The notes below the pieces were generated by a model. It was not told the DNA's origin. It searched no databases and saw only the letters and a list, made by a program, of their open reading frames with translations. Made by a program: the position numbers and the translations under genes. A stretch of DNA of 64,000 bases from contig CANLEE010000001.1 in assembly GCA_947489585.1 (NCBI GenBank), positions 62,001-126,000 on the forward strand, in the 5' to 3' direction. This DNA comes from an uncultured Psychroserpens sp. Its GTDB lineage: Bacteria; Bacteroidota; Bacteroidia; Flavobacteriales; Flavobacteriaceae. Position 1 is the stretch's first letter; each line of letters opens with the position of its first letter. This document shows positions 1 to 9,060 of this stretch, piece after piece.

Positions 1-1761
1 TAGACAGTATAATACTGTTTCCTCAGAAAGAATATTTGGATTTAAATTTACAATTAAATGCACTTGACCTATACCGTAACATGCATTATTAATATCAACT
101 CGAGAGTAAATGGTATAATTATAAGGGTCTGGATTAAAAAAGTTATTAGGTAATTCGTTGATTTCTAGAAGTGCATCTTGATACGTTTCATAGTATCTTA
201 CTTGTGTATTAATTAATGGGAGTCCTTCCAAAATGATATCATCAGCTTGAGATAAATCCCAAATCACACGCCCTGTTGGTTCAATGGTGTCACAAGCTTC
301 AAGTGTCACAGTAGTAACTGCTTGTGTGTTGACTTGTAAGGTGATTTCAGACATATTAGTACAGCCAGAAATCGTATTTATGACTTGGGCATAAATAGTT
401 TGCGGGTTAGATGTATTGGTATATGTATCACCAATAATTTCATTTATTAAATCTACATCTTCAAAAAATCGTACCTCACGATTTTGACTAACACCATTAG
501 TGATATCTTCAATATAGACTCCAAAATTAAACACTGTAATTCCATCCAGCATTTCATCATCACATTGACTAATAGTAATATCAACAGCATCTGGGCTAGG
601 TTGAAAATTAGCTGTAAACGGAATTCGGTCACCATTTGTACAACCATCAAATAAAGGTAAAACCCAAAACGTAGTTGTTTGTGTTAAAGACACATCGTAA
701 GTTAAACCAGAGTTTATTGGTGTAGTTGCTGTTTGTGATTCAAACCACAACACTGTTGGAGTATTAGACGTAACGCTTAATGTAGAGATACTTTCCCCAC
801 AGGCGATATCAGATTCGAAAGTTAATTTAGGCGTTATAATTGTTGTACTCGCAGACAAATTTAAGTCTGGATCATTAGGCATGCCTCCAAATTCTACCAA
901 ATAACCTTTTGGGAAATATGGGCCGTCTTCTCCTGATGTAATATCACCTGTATTTGGAAGGTCATTCCAGGAGCCTAATATCCCAATGGTTGGGTCTGTA
1001 ATATGCGCATAATCTTCGCCTCCAAAATCGTTAGGTTCGCCAACATTCCAAAATGAAAATTCATTATTTACTGGATTTCCGTTAACAGCTCCATTCCAAA
1101 ATACTGTACTATTTTCAGGGCCTGTTACCCATTGCCATGTGCCTTCGGTTTGAGCATCACTAGCACCAATCCATCCAACGCCTGGGCTTTGTTCTCCGGC
1201 AAACAATGCCTCTTCGAGTGTTGTTAAAGTCGCTAAATAGCCTTGTAATCCAAAATAGTCAAGGCTTTCAGCTTCTGCTCTTGCGTTTGTCCATGTAATC
1301 CCTGGACTTGGCACATAAATATAATAGTGATCTGTTGACGGTAAGTAATTTGCGTCACCTAAATTCACTGAGAAAAATTTATCTTGAGTGAAATTTGCTT
1401 GAACAGTACTAAACAAGACATTGCTAATAGCATCTTCAAATTCAGTAAAAGTAGCTGGTCCATTAAGTGTTAATTTCCCTTCACTAATGGTCCATGTCGC
1501 TGTTATATTAGGATATGTTCCGTTTAATATTAAAACATCTTGACCAAAGGTATAGCCTTCAGATATTTGAATTTCTACTTTTACAAGCGTATCATCACCA
1601 ACATCAGGATCACTTATATCGACGTTGGTCACGATATTCATTGGAGCACTTCCACAGAATTCTTGATTGCCCTCTACTGAAATTGATGGAGGTGTTTGCG
1701 TGTAACCATATTCAGCAAAACCGAATAAGAATACAAATACAAAAACACACTTCAATCTCAT
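1..1761 (-). CDS. Secreted C-type lectin-domain protein with flavobacterial adhesin repeats (3' end outside window)
   Basis: The reading frame is open for 587 codons from an ATG at 1761 to the left edge, so the C-terminus is missing. Residues 1-20 form a signal peptide (basic start, hydrophobic core, YTQ cleavage region). A C-type lectin-like domain lies at about residues 130-290, with motifs such as WTNARAEAESL, GWIGASDAQTEGTWQWVTG and FWNVGEPNDFGGEDYAHI. After it come Ig-like and cysteine-containing repeats of the style QCDDEMLDGITVFNF ... YAQVINTISGCTNMSEITL, typical of very large flavobacterial surface proteins exported by the type IX system. The type B sorting signal expected at the C-terminus is outside the window and is an inference. 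It starts 11 bp after der and is probably co-transcribed with it. Role: cell-surface or secreted carbohydrate binding or adhesion; ligand unknown. Confidence 0.85.
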   Translation of the reverse strand, partial: MRLKCVFVFVFLFGFAEYGYTQTPPSISVEGNQEFCGSAPMNIVTNVDISDPDVGDDTLVKVEIQISEGYTFGQDVLILNGTYPNITATWTISEGKLTLNGPATFTEFEDAISNVLFSTVQANFTQDKFFSVNLGDANYLPSTDHYYIYVPSPGITWTNARAEAESLDYFGLQGYLATLTTLEEALFAGEQSPGVGWIGASDAQTEGTWQWVTGPENSTVFWNGAVNGNPVNNEFSFWNVGEPNDFGGEDYAHITDPTIGILGSWNDLPNTGDITSGEDGPYFPKGYLVEFGGMPNDPDLNLSASTTIITPKLTFESDIACGESISTLSVTSNTPTVLWFESQTATTPINSGLTYDVSLTQTTTFWVLPLFDGCTNGDRIPFTANFQPSPDAVDITISQCDDEMLDGITVFNFGVYIEDITNGVSQNREVRFFEDVDLINEIIGDTYTNTSNPQTIYAQVINTISGCTNMSEITLQVNTQAVTTVTLEACDTIEPTGRVIWDLSQADDIILEGLPLINTQVRYYETYQDALLEINELPNNFFNPDPYNYTIYSRVDINNACYGIGQVHLIVNLNPNILSEETVLYCL

Positions 1762-1772
1762 AGATTATTATC

Positions 1773-3083
1773 TTATTTTTTTCTCATATATACACTCACA
1801 GGTACACCATTAAAATTGAAATGCTCACGTAGATTATTCTCTAGAAAACGTTTATAAGGTTCTCTAACATACTGCGGTAGATTACAGAAAAACGCAAACT
1901 GTGGTTGTGGTGTTGGTAACTGCATGATGTATTTGATCTTTACAAATTTACCTTTATAAGCTGGTGGTGGATAGTTTTCTATAATTGGGAGTAATACTTC
2001 ATTAAGTTTACTCGTTTTAATCTTCTTAGTTCGGTTTTGATAGACTTCGACAGCTGTCTCAATTGCTTTATAAATACGTTGTTTATTTAAAACTGAAATA
2101 AATACAATTGGCACATCAGTAAAGGGTTCAATTTCTTTTCTAATCACCTTTTCAAATTCTCTGGTTGTCTTAGTGTCTTTTTCAACTAAGTCCCATTTAT
2201 TAACCAAGATAACTATGCCTTTACGGTTGCGTTCTGCTAACCAGAATATATTTTGTACTTGTCCGTCAAAACCTCTAGTTGCATCTAAAACTACTAAACA
2301 AACATCACAATGTTCAATAGCTCTAACACTTCGCATTACAGAATAAAATTCTAAATCTTCTTTGACTTTAGATTTACGTCTAATTCCTGCAGTATCGACT
2401 AGATTAAATTCGAATCCGAAACGGTTATATTTTGTATCAATAGAATCTCTAGTGGTTCCTGCAATATCAGTAACGATATAACGATCTTCACCAATAAGCG
2501 CATTGATAAAAGATGATTTTCCTGCATTAGGTCTTCCTACGACTGCAAATCTCGGTAACTGGTCTTCTTCGTCCTCTTCCTCTTCTTTTTCGGGAAGCGC
2601 ATCTACCAAGGCGTCTAACAAATCACCTGTTCCACTACCATTAATACTAGCTATGGTATAGTATTCGCCTAAACCTAGTGAATAAAATTCTACGGCGTCT
2701 TCAGCGCGTTTACCGTTATCAACTTTATTAACTGTTAAAAATACTGGTTTATCTACTTTTCTGAGTAATCGTGCAACATCTTCATCCATTCCAGTGACTC
2801 CGCTTTCGACATCTACCATAAAAATGATGGCATCAGCTTCATCAATAGCCAATTCTACTTGTTTATCAATTTCCGCTTCAAAAACATCATCACTTCCTTT
2901 GACATAACCACCTGTATCGATTAAGGAAAACTCTTTACCATTCCAATCACTTTTACCGTAATGTCTATCACGTGTTACACCACTTACGGCATCAACGATA
3001 GCTTCTCGCCTCTGAATCAAGCGATTAAAAAAAGTAGACTTTCCTACATTTGGTCTTCCTACAATAGCAACTATATTACTCAT
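1773..3083 (-). CDS. der: Ribosome biogenesis GTPase Der (EngA)
   Basis: Der is an essential double GTPase that assists assembly of the 50S ribosomal subunit. Both G domains are visible: G1 loops GRPNVGKS at residues 9-16 and GRPNAGKS at 183-190, DTGG and DTAG G3 motifs, and NKVD (119-122) and NKWD G4 motifs. An acidic linker ([11 protein letters not shown], 165-175) separates them, and a KH-like RNA-binding domain fills the last 80 residues. At 436 aa it has the normal family length. ATG at 3083; a TAnnTTTG-type -10 box lies about 43 bp upstream. The lectin-domain gene follows 11 bp downstream. Confidence 0.97.
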   Translation of the reverse strand: MSNIVAIVGRPNVGKSTFFNRLIQRREAIVDAVSGVTRDRHYGKSDWNGKEFSLIDTGGYVKGSDDVFEAEIDKQVELAIDEADAIIFMVDVESGVTGMDEDVARLLRKVDKPVFLTVNKVDNGKRAEDAVEFYSLGLGEYYTIASINGSGTGDLLDALVDALPEKEEEEDEEDQLPRFAVVGRPNAGKSSFINALIGEDRYIVTDIAGTTRDSIDTKYNRFGFEFNLVDTAGIRRKSKVKEDLEFYSVMRSVRAIEHCDVCLVVLDATRGFDGQVQNIFWLAERNRKGIVILVNKWDLVEKDTKTTREFEKVIRKEIEPFTDVPIVFISVLNKQRIYKAIETAVEVYQNRTKKIKTSKLNEVLLPIIENYPPPAYKGKFVKIKYIMQLPTPQPQFAFFCNLPQYVREPYKRFLENNLREHFNFNGVPVSVYMRKK

Positions 3084-3125
3084 AATTCAATATTTTATCT
3101 GCATTACATATCCTGTAAGCGGTTG

Positions 3126-3133
3126 CAAAGATA
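3126..3133 (-). promoter_or_regulatory. Bacteroidota -7 promoter box upstream of der
   Basis: Read on the minus strand this is TATCTTTG, an exact match to the TAnnTTTG consensus of the Bacteroidota primary sigma factor. It would start transcription roughly 35-40 nt before the der ATG. No matching TTG was seen at the expected -33 distance, so the call rests on one element. Confidence 0.5.
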
Positions 3134-3234
3134 CTAAATAAGTAATGATGCTGCTTAAATTTCACGTTAAACCTTGTCTATAGGTTCTCGTTTCAATAAA
3201 AAATAGTAATTTGAAGTACTATTTCAAAACTAAA

Positions 3235-3756
3235 ATGTCTGCAAACACCAACGATATTGTTTTAAGACCTCGCTTTAAATTTCATGTAAAGCATGATCAT
3301 GAAATGCTTTTAAAACTATTTGAAGAGACAAAAGGTATTCAATCAGATTTTATAGTATCTCGTGTTGATGATCATGTGTTTATAAAAATCCCAAAAGAGA
3401 AGCAGCATTTTTGGTCTCCACAACTCCATTTAGAAATCAATAAAAATGACACAAATAGTCATAGCATGATTTACGGACTATTTGGACCAAATCCAACCGT
3501 TTGGACGCTATTTATGTTTTTTCATTTTATAGTTGCTGGATTGTTTATTGGTTTTGCAATTTGGACTTATGTCAATTGGAGCCTAGGAAATGATTATGCT
3601 ATACAATTATTTGTCACATTATTTACCATTGTTATATGGTTTGCGTTATATTTTGGTGGACGTTTAGGAAAGAGAACAGGGATGAATGAGATGCATCAAC
3701 TCCATCATTTTATGAGGGACACTTTACGAAGCAAAGGGATACATGCCGAAATATAA
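3235..3756 (+). CDS. Conserved two-TM membrane protein of unknown function
   Basis: This 173-aa protein is not assigned to a named family. The ATG at 3235 (MSANTNDIVLRP) is preferred over an in-frame TTG at 3211 because it gives a compact start. Residues 1-80 are soluble with alternating charged and aromatic positions (FKFHVKHDHEMLLKLFEE), followed by two hydrophobic segments at about 90-115 and 125-145, then a histidine-rich C-terminal tail (MNEMHQLHHFMRDTLR). No catalytic motif is evident. It lies between the divergent der and convergent era genes. A role in membrane or stress physiology would be guesswork. Confidence 0.7.
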   Translation: MSANTNDIVLRPRFKFHVKHDHEMLLKLFEETKGIQSDFIVSRVDDHVFIKIPKEKQHFWSPQLHLEINKNDTNSHSMIYGLFGPNPTVWTLFMFFHFIVAGLFIGFAIWTYVNWSLGNDYAIQLFVTLFTIVIWFALYFGGRLGKRTGMNEMHQLHHFMRDTLRSKGIHAEI

Positions 3757-3757
3757 A

Positions 3758-4639
3758 TTAATTATTGTACCCAAAACGTTTTAGTTGCCGTTGATTACTT
3801 CTCCAATTTTTATTCACTTTTACATAAAGTTCTAAATGAACTTGCTTGCCGAAGAATTTTTCTAAATCCTTTCTAGCCTCAATACCAACACGCTTTAACG
3901 CGCTTCCTTTATGACCAATAATAATTCCTTTTTGAGTCTCACGCTCCACCATAATTACAGAACGCATTCTAATGATTGTATCTTCTTCAAAAAACTCCTC
4001 GGTATCGATTTCAACCGCATAAGGGATTTCCTTTTTGTAGTGCATTAATATTTTTTCACGAATAGTTTCGTTAACGAAAAAACGTTCAGGTTTATCGGTT
4101 AATTGGTCTTTTGGATAAAACGCAGGCGACATTGGAAGCAATTCTATAATTCGGCTAAAGACTTCTTTAACATTAAATCCTTCTAATGCGGAAATAGGAA
4201 ATATTTCAGCATTTGGCACTTTTTCTGCCCATACTTGCACTTGAGATTCTAATTGTTCTTGATCGGATTTATCAATCTTATTTAACAGAAGTAATACTGG
4301 AATTTTAGAGTTGGTGATTTTTTTGAAAAAGGCTTCATCTTTAAGTTCTTTCTCGCCTATTTCAACCATATAAATAAGAACATCGGCATCTTCAAAAGCC
4401 GATTTCACAAAATCCATCATAGACTCTTGCAGTTCATAGGCTGGTTTGATAATTCCTGGCGTGTCACTTAATATCACCTGAAAATCGTCCCCATTAACAA
4501 TGCCTAAAATACGATGTCTAGTCGTTTGTGCCTTAGATGTAATAATTGATAATTTTTCTCCTATAAAGGCATTCATCAAGGTAGATTTCCCAACGTTAGG
4601 ATTACCAATAATGTTTACAAAACCTGCTTTATGACTCAT
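3758..4639 (-). CDS. era: GTPase Era
   Basis: Era binds the 3' end of 16S rRNA and checks 30S assembly. The sequence shows the G1 loop GNPNVGKST near residue 12, a threonine-rich G2 region (SKAQTTRHRILGI), G3 DTPGI, G4 NKID and a C-terminal KH domain with the signature IIGHKGSALKRVGIEARKDL. Length 293 aa is standard. It ends one base from the convergent membrane-protein gene at 3235-3756. der and era are near neighbours, as seen in many Flavobacteriia. Confidence 0.97.
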   Translation of the reverse strand: MSHKAGFVNIIGNPNVGKSTLMNAFIGEKLSIITSKAQTTRHRILGIVNGDDFQVILSDTPGIIKPAYELQESMMDFVKSAFEDADVLIYMVEIGEKELKDEAFFKKITNSKIPVLLLLNKIDKSDQEQLESQVQVWAEKVPNAEIFPISALEGFNVKEVFSRIIELLPMSPAFYPKDQLTDKPERFFVNETIREKILMHYKKEIPYAVEIDTEEFFEEDTIIRMRSVIMVERETQKGIIIGHKGSALKRVGIEARKDLEKFFGKQVHLELYVKVNKNWRSNQRQLKRFGYNN

Positions 4640-4661
4640 TATAATCTCATTAAATAGGCTA

Positions 4662-4669
4662 CAAAGTTA
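4662..4669 (-). promoter_or_regulatory. Bacteroidota -7 promoter box upstream of era
   Basis: On the minus strand the sequence is TAACTTTG, matching TAnnTTTG, 23 bp upstream of the era start codon, giving a very short leader. A clear -33 TTG was not found. Confidence 0.45.
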
Positions 4670-4779
4670 CGACCTTTAATAATTAATCCATTATAAGACG
4701 ATCATTAACCTTTAAAATAGAACAAATTAATGCAAGATTTGTCATACAGCTTCAATCTACATTTTTCTACATTTGGAGT

Positions 4780-5394
4780 ATGGATCATAGAATACGCAAA
4801 ACTTTAGATTATATAGAAAGTAATTTGTCATTAAAGCTAACACTGAATGATTTGGCTAAAGTAGCCTGCATGTCTCCAAGTTATTTCCATAGAGCTTTCA
4901 AAAAAGAAACAAGTAGAACTCCATTTGAATTCATTGAAGAAATAAAAATGAGCAAGGCTTATACCATGCTCATTTCTGGTACTCATAAAGTACATGAATT
5001 AACGGAAGCATTTGGTTATAATGATTATGAAACGTTTACACGTGCATTTAAAAAACATTATACACTAGCACCTGATGATTTAAAAGCTATCGCACAAAAA
5101 ATAAAGTCGGAAATGAATGTTGGTCCTGAAGGTTTTATCATCAAAATCTTTGAGGTCGATAGTATTACTGAAGTTAGAGAAAAGCTAGATGCTATCATCC
5201 ATGATTTGAAAACATACTTAAAAGAAAAAGGGTATTCTGAAAGCGATATAGAAAAGGCTAAAGTCATGTCTATAATGCCAAAGTTTGAAGACATTAGTCA
5301 ACATCAAAATACCATAAAAAACAAATTTGTAATTACAGAAGAACAAAAAATCTGGAAAGCACTTTTAAACTTTGAGCAAAATGGAAAGTCTTGA
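4780..5394 (+). CDS. AraC-family transcriptional regulator with N-terminal HTH
   Basis: The two AraC helix-turn-helix units are at the N-terminus (residues about 15-95): LNDLAKVACMSPSYFHRAFK and the second half HKVHELTEAFGYNDYETFTRAFKKHY. The remaining 110 residues are a mostly helical C-terminal region without a recognised ligand domain; it is shorter than the GyrI-like domain of SoxS/Rob-type fusions. Length 204 aa. The stop codon overlaps the start of the downstream CPBP protease by 14 bp, so the two are translationally coupled and likely work together, possibly in a membrane-stress response (inference). Confidence 0.9.
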   Translation: MDHRIRKTLDYIESNLSLKLTLNDLAKVACMSPSYFHRAFKKETSRTPFEFIEEIKMSKAYTMLISGTHKVHELTEAFGYNDYETFTRAFKKHYTLAPDDLKAIAQKIKSEMNVGPEGFIIKIFEVDSITEVREKLDAIIHDLKTYLKEKGYSESDIEKAKVMSIMPKFEDISQHQNTIKNKFVITEEQKIWKALLNFEQNGKS

Positions 5395-6100
5395 TTTATA
5401 TACCGTAGCGGCACTAGTTGTTGGATTATTATTTCCAGTATATGCCATTTGGAGTGGTAAAAAAACGAAGCAAATACTTATCAAAAACCCAAGTGCTAAA
5501 ACTCTTGTGTTTCGAGATACAGGTATCATTCTTATCATTTTGGCAGCAATATCTATTATTCCATTTTTATTAGACAATAAAAATATAGACGTCATTGGTT
5601 TAAATTTTTTAGACAAACCTTTATGGATTATTGGCTTATTCGCTATTTCTTTTTTGGTATTATACGTTTTAAATTCTGTAAAACTTAATGAAAGAGTTGC
5701 AAGAAAATTCTACCAAGCCAATAAACGTCTGCAATTTTTGATGCCTACTACTTTAGAAGAATTGAGAATAACTATTGTTGTTTCTTTTATTGCTGGCATT
5801 TGTGAAGAAATTGTTTATCGTGGTTTTCTTTTTTGGTATCTATCACAGTACATGCCAATGTTGTTAGCAATGGTACTAGCCAACCTTCCGTTTGCATTAG
5901 GGCATCTTACTACTACAGGAAAAAAGAATACATTTGGAGCTTTCATTCTAGCGTTTATTTTTTCTGGAGCTTATATGCTAACTAAATCCTTATGGTTAGC
6001 TATTTTATTACACATTGTTGTAGATCTATATGCGATGGTTTTTGCATATAAATCGTATCGATGGTTTTTGAATATAAAGCATGCAGATTACAAAATGTAA
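5381..6100 (+). CDS. CPBP-family intramembrane glutamic protease (Abi/Rce1 type)
   Basis: Multi-pass membrane protein (about 7 hydrophobic segments, 239 aa) carrying the CPBP signature motifs: EEIVYRG with E142, E143 and R147, an F-x-x-x-H motif with H175 (LPFALGHL), and a third histidine H211 (LLHIVVDLY). These residues form the active site of Rce1-like CAAX/CPBP proteases. The ATG at 5381 is preferred over an in-frame TTG three codons earlier. It overlaps the upstream AraC gene by 14 bp. The substrate is unknown; family members process prenylated proteins or bacteriocin-related peptides. Confidence 0.88.
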   Translation: MESLDLYTVAALVVGLLFPVYAIWSGKKTKQILIKNPSAKTLVFRDTGIILIILAAISIIPFLLDNKNIDVIGLNFLDKPLWIIGLFAISFLVLYVLNSVKLNERVARKFYQANKRLQFLMPTTLEELRITIVVSFIAGICEEIVYRGFLFWYLSQYMPMLLAMVLANLPFALGHLTTTGKKNTFGAFILAFIFSGAYMLTKSLWLAILLHIVVDLYAMVFAYKSYRWFLNIKHADYKM

Positions 6101-6124
6101 TCTTAGTTAGAACTTAGTTCATTT

Positions 6125-6583
6125 TTATGAGCGTGCTTTAGGCAATTGTCTGTCATACATGACAATGCTTCCAGCCACAGACACATTTAGGCTTAACTCT
6201 GATTTAAATTTTATTAAAAAATGGCTTTTCTCTATAGCTTTATGGGATAGTCCGTGATCTTCGGCACCTAATAAATACACACATCGCCTTGGGTGTTTGA
6301 AGGTTTCTAAATCTTGAGCCTCTTCAGTGAGTTCTACACCAACTATTCGCGCACCTTTAGGTAAGTTTTTGTAAAATTCTTCAAATGTATCATAGTGGAA
6401 ATAAGGCATAGACTTTACCGCGTTATGTGTATCGCTAGATTGTTTTGCATAACGATTTCCGATAGTAAAAATAAAGCTTGCACCAAGATTTTGAGCAGAA
6501 CGCCAAAGTACACCTAAATTTTCTGGGGTTTTGCCATTTTGAATTCCTATGCCGAAGAATTCATTTTCGAAGTTATCTACCAT
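6125..6583 (-). CDS. SpoU/TrmH-family RNA 2'-O-methyltransferase
   Basis: Short SPOUT-fold enzyme (152 aa) using S-adenosylmethionine to methylate a ribose in tRNA or rRNA. The three SpoU motifs are present: the N-terminal NLGVLWRSAQNLG (residues 22-35), LLGAEDHGLS (104-113) forming the knot, and SLNVSVAGSIVMYDRQ (131-146). There is no N-terminal RNA-binding extension, so the size resembles TrmL-like members. The exact target cannot be read from the sequence. Single gene, convergent to the CPBP gene. Confidence 0.9.
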   Translation of the reverse strand: MVDNFENEFFGIGIQNGKTPENLGVLWRSAQNLGASFIFTIGNRYAKQSSDTHNAVKSMPYFHYDTFEEFYKNLPKGARIVGVELTEEAQDLETFKHPRRCVYLLGAEDHGLSHKAIEKSHFLIKFKSELSLNVSVAGSIVMYDRQLPKARS

Positions 6584-6621
6584 ACTGCAAAAATAAGTAT
6601 TCTTCTCAGGCTACTAAAACA

Positions 6622-6841
6622 TTATGATTTTTTACCACCTAGTACACTAGCAATTAAGGCAACAATACCTAATCCAACGGTAATATATGAATTGGTATTA
6701 TCTTGTGCTTCAACATTTAAAAGAGCCAATACTTACTGCTGTTTCTGTAGCAACCTTGGTATAAATTCCGTAAGCTAATAGTACAATTCATGCGATCATT
6801 AAAATAGTTTTGACTGCTTTATTGATAATAATTGCTTTTAG
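6622..6841 (-). pseudogene. Broken small two-TM membrane protein gene
   Basis: Reading the minus strand gives two pieces of one small membrane protein in different frames: KAVKTILMIA-stop-IVLLAYGIYTKVATETAVSIGS, then NVEAQDNTNSYITVGLGIV... ending LGGKKS-stop. An in-frame TGA interrupts the first transmembrane segment (a one-base change from GGA would restore it), and one extra T in the run at about 6711-6715 shifts the frame at GSF/LNVEA. Removing both gives about 73 residues with two TM helices joined by a polar loop, similar in style to small DUF3185-like proteins. The start codon is also not evident. Either a decayed gene or two sequencing errors. Confidence 0.5.
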
Positions 6842-7020
6842 TTAATAGTTCAATTTAATGAATTTAGAATTAATGATTTCTGGCTAGTAAATAAAAAGCC
6901 TTATAAAATAAGAAACTCTTTTGCAGCAGTAATTTGACCAACTTGCAAAAGCTCGTTGGACCAAAATGAAAAACTTGTACAAAAACCACTGAACGAGTAC
7001 AGATATTTTACAAAAATGCA

Positions 7021-7048
7021 AAAACCAGTTACTTTCGCAACTGGTTTT
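7021..7048 (-). terminator. Rho-independent terminator
   Basis: Perfect 10-bp stem AAAACCAGTT (7021-7030) with AACTGGTTTT (7039-7048), loop ACTTTCGC, flanked by A-rich and T-rich runs so it can act in both directions. It sits directly 3' of the tRNA-Met-like fragment on the minus strand, just as another terminator follows the intact tRNA at 30535. Confidence 0.8.
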
Positions 7049-7051
7049 TTT

Positions 7052-7096
7052 TAGCGTAAACTGGACTTGAACCAGTAATCTTATAGTTATGAGTTC
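7052..7096 (-). pseudogene. 3' half of a Met-type tRNA (tRNA pseudogene)
   Basis: On the minus strand this stretch aligns without gaps to the 3' 45 nt of the initiator tRNA at 30535-30607: 35 of 45 positions are equal by my hand alignment. The anticodon loop CTCATAA and the T arm ACTGG-TTCAAGT-CCAGT are kept, and the end CGCTA matches the acceptor 3' strand. The D arm and 5' acceptor strand are absent, and the anticodon stem and part of the acceptor are mutated, so it cannot be a working tRNA. It may be the far attachment site of an island integrated at the tRNA, or an unrelated decayed tRNA-Met. Confidence 0.6.
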
Positions 7097-7107
7097 TTAA
7101 ATAAAAA

Positions 7108-7176
7108 ATCCATAGCCTTAGTGAATGTATATAATCAACCATCAATCAATTAATCAATCAATTAAGAGCTATGGAT
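7108..7176. repeat. 9-bp inverted repeat around ATCA-rich spacer
   Basis: ATCCATAGC at 7108-7116 is the exact reverse complement of GCTATGGAT at 7168-7176. The 51-bp spacer holds repeated AATCA units. It could be the ends of a very small decayed element or a chance palindrome in AT-rich DNA. Confidence 0.4.
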
Positions 7177-7284
7177 AAAAAAGCTAATTAATCAAGAGGG
7201 TTTAATATAATTCTTAGTTTTAGATTCAATCAAATTAATCTCATTTTGTTAAGAAAATAGTTCTCCACATGATTTATCATAGTC

Positions 7285-8196
7285 TTAAACTTTAGTCAAC
7301 ATAATTGTCATTGGCACATCAGCTTGCCCACAGGTTCCAGAACCTCCTACAAAATCTAAAAGATTCAAAAAGATTATTGTATCACCACATGGTAAATCTG
7401 CTGCATCTCCTGTATCTAACAAGATTTCTGCTCCACAACCTACTCCAGTTGAAATTGGTCCTGAAATTAATGTACCTCCTGCACCAAATGTAAAATCAAC
7501 ATCTACAACTGGTAAGCCAGCTCCAATTCCTGGTAAGTAATCTGCTTGAAACACTCTAGTGTATTCTCCTCCAGAACCTTCAGTTAAAGTCACCACAATT
7601 CCATCCTCAAATTGAGCTCCAAATGGACCATCTCCTGTTGGTACACTAAGTATATAGTCTCCTAAAGCAAAACCATTTGTAGACTCTAATCCTGGACATA
7701 TAGTAACTCTTTGAGTTATTGGCTTCTCATTATTAAAACCAACTTCTATTGCTGCATCACTAGTAGATATTAACACAATATCAAATACCATTGGCTCAGT
7801 TAATACAGGTAATTCTGTAAAGTCAAACTCAATATCTGCTAAGTATGTATACTCAATACCTGTACCATTGTCTAGCCCAGCATAACTTGATAATCCAGCT
7901 GGACTTACAATTGACCCACTATTAGAAAAAGCAGCATTTGGATCTAATCCAGAGACACTTACTAAGTTATAACCAATTGTTAAATCGTTTTCAACTCTAG
8001 GTACTTGAATATCTACTCCAATTCTTGTTCCAACGTCAAATGTCAAGTTATAATTGAATGATGCTGGGTTAGCTCCTGGAAATTGAATCCATCCTACATT
8101 TTCAGTAGGCTGAAATCCAAGGTCATTGTTATCCTCACATGCCGTAAAGCACATAACCAAACAAATCACACTACATAGTTTTATAATGTTTTTCAT
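7285..8196 (-). CDS. SusC/D-operon surface lipoprotein (fourth gene)
   Basis: A 303-aa lipoprotein: signal peptide ending FTAC with the lipid-anchored Cys at about residue 20, followed by an acidic EDNND stretch that fits surface export of Bacteroidota lipoproteins. The rest is beta-rich and acidic with cysteine pairs (ICPGLES, GVGCGAEI, LPCGDTI, GTCGQADV). It is the last gene of a four-gene operon with SusC, SusD and another lipoprotein, 12 bp after the previous gene. In such operons extra lipoproteins bind the substrate at the cell surface; the ligand is unknown. Confidence 0.8.
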   Translation of the reverse strand: MKNIIKLCSVICLVMCFTACEDNNDLGFQPTENVGWIQFPGANPASFNYNLTFDVGTRIGVDIQVPRVENDLTIGYNLVSVSGLDPNAAFSNSGSIVSPAGLSSYAGLDNGTGIEYTYLADIEFDFTELPVLTEPMVFDIVLISTSDAAIEVGFNNEKPITQRVTICPGLESTNGFALGDYILSVPTGDGPFGAQFEDGIVVTLTEGSGGEYTRVFQADYLPGIGAGLPVVDVDFTFGAGGTLISGPISTGVGCGAEILLDTGDAADLPCGDTIIFLNLLDFVGGSGTCGQADVPMTIMLTKV

Positions 8197-8208
8197 ATTC
8201 TCAGTTTT

Positions 8209-9042
8209 TTATTGTTTAGTGAATTTATAAGTTGTTTGTACTGGAACATTACAGTTACTTTGCGTATCATCAGTAAACGTCAAGAAGAACTCTGTATCAT
8301 CAGCAAGATCATAAGATTCTGCAACTGTTGGCTGAGTGAACCAATCTGTACCATCTCCACAAGCACAATTACTTCTTTGTGTTGGAACATTAATCTCATT
8401 ACAAACTAAATTAAATGTAAACGGATTATTAGTTGTACAGTAATCTGGATAGTTAAACGTATCAAACGTTCTTGAAGAACCATCTGCAGTTATATTAGTA
8501 ATCGTTCCAGTAGATAATGTTGGTCCATCTACTAATACAGATGTTTGTTCCATTAAATATGCTCCTGTTAAGAATGTTTCTGGTACAGGACATACTTGAA
8601 ATATACTAATCACAAATGGTGTACTATTAATAGTTCCGCCTCCATCGATATCAGTAATCATTAATGTTAATGTTTCTGCTGCTGTACCAAGATTATCATC
8701 ATCAATACCTGTCACTGTCATTGTTCCAACAAATGAATTTGCTGGAATAACAATTGACGCAGGTAACATATAGTTTGCTGGTAATGCAGTAGTAGCATCA
8801 TCTTCAGTAACAACAGTAAAAGAAACATTTCTATCTGTTGAGGATGATGTAGATACTTCAACTGGAACATCTACACTTCCAGTATCATCAATTAATACTG
8901 ACAAGCTTGTACCTACACCTGCAAATGATACTAATGTTTGTCCATTTATAGCATCAAAGGTTGTGTTGATATTATCATCTTGGTCACATCCAAAAAAGGC
9001 TGCTACTAGTAAGGATAATACTGTTATTTTTATTTTTTTCAT
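8209..9042 (-). CDS. SusC/D-operon lipoprotein with Calx-beta-like domain (third gene)
   Basis: The preferred ATG at 9042 (MKKIKITV) gives 277 aa; an ATG two codons earlier is possible. The lipobox is AAFFGC, followed by DQDDN. Residues about 40-145 resemble a Calx-beta/DUF4843-type all-beta domain (VSFTVVTEDDATT ... TVTGIDDDNLGTAAETLTL). The C-terminal half has several cysteines (TYNYPDYCTTN-like and SNCACGDG segments). It lies 12-18 bp after susD in the same operon, so it is likely a surface-exposed accessory protein for SusCD substrate capture. Confidence 0.8.
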   Translation of the reverse strand: MKKIKITVLSLLVAAFFGCDQDDNINTTFDAINGQTLVSFAGVGTSLSVLIDDTGSVDVPVEVSTSSSTDRNVSFTVVTEDDATTALPANYMLPASIVIPANSFVGTMTVTGIDDDNLGTAAETLTLMITDIDGGGTINSTPFVISIFQVCPVPETFLTGAYLMEQTSVLVDGPTLSTGTITNITADGSSRTFDTFNYPDYCTTNNPFTFNLVCNEINVPTQRSNCACGDGTDWFTQPTVAESYDLADDTEFFLTFTDDTQSNCNVPVQTTYKFTKQ

Positions 9043-9060
9043 AATCATCTATTTTTTTTA

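Larger units (their letters stand above)
6842..7284. other. Gene-free decayed stretch
   Basis: About 440 bp without a credible coding region. It contains a strong hairpin terminator (7021-7048), a tRNA-Met-like 3' half (7052-7096), a 9-bp inverted repeat (7108-7116 and 7168-7176), and ATCA-rich short repeats around 7132-7165. The tail of the preceding operon's gene on the minus strand ends at 7285. Base composition and stop density look like eroded DNA. Confidence 0.6.

Noticed and set aside
6539..6778. Plus-strand frame of 79 codons
   Set aside because: Antisense to the methylase start and to the broken minus-strand membrane gene; no protein-like features.
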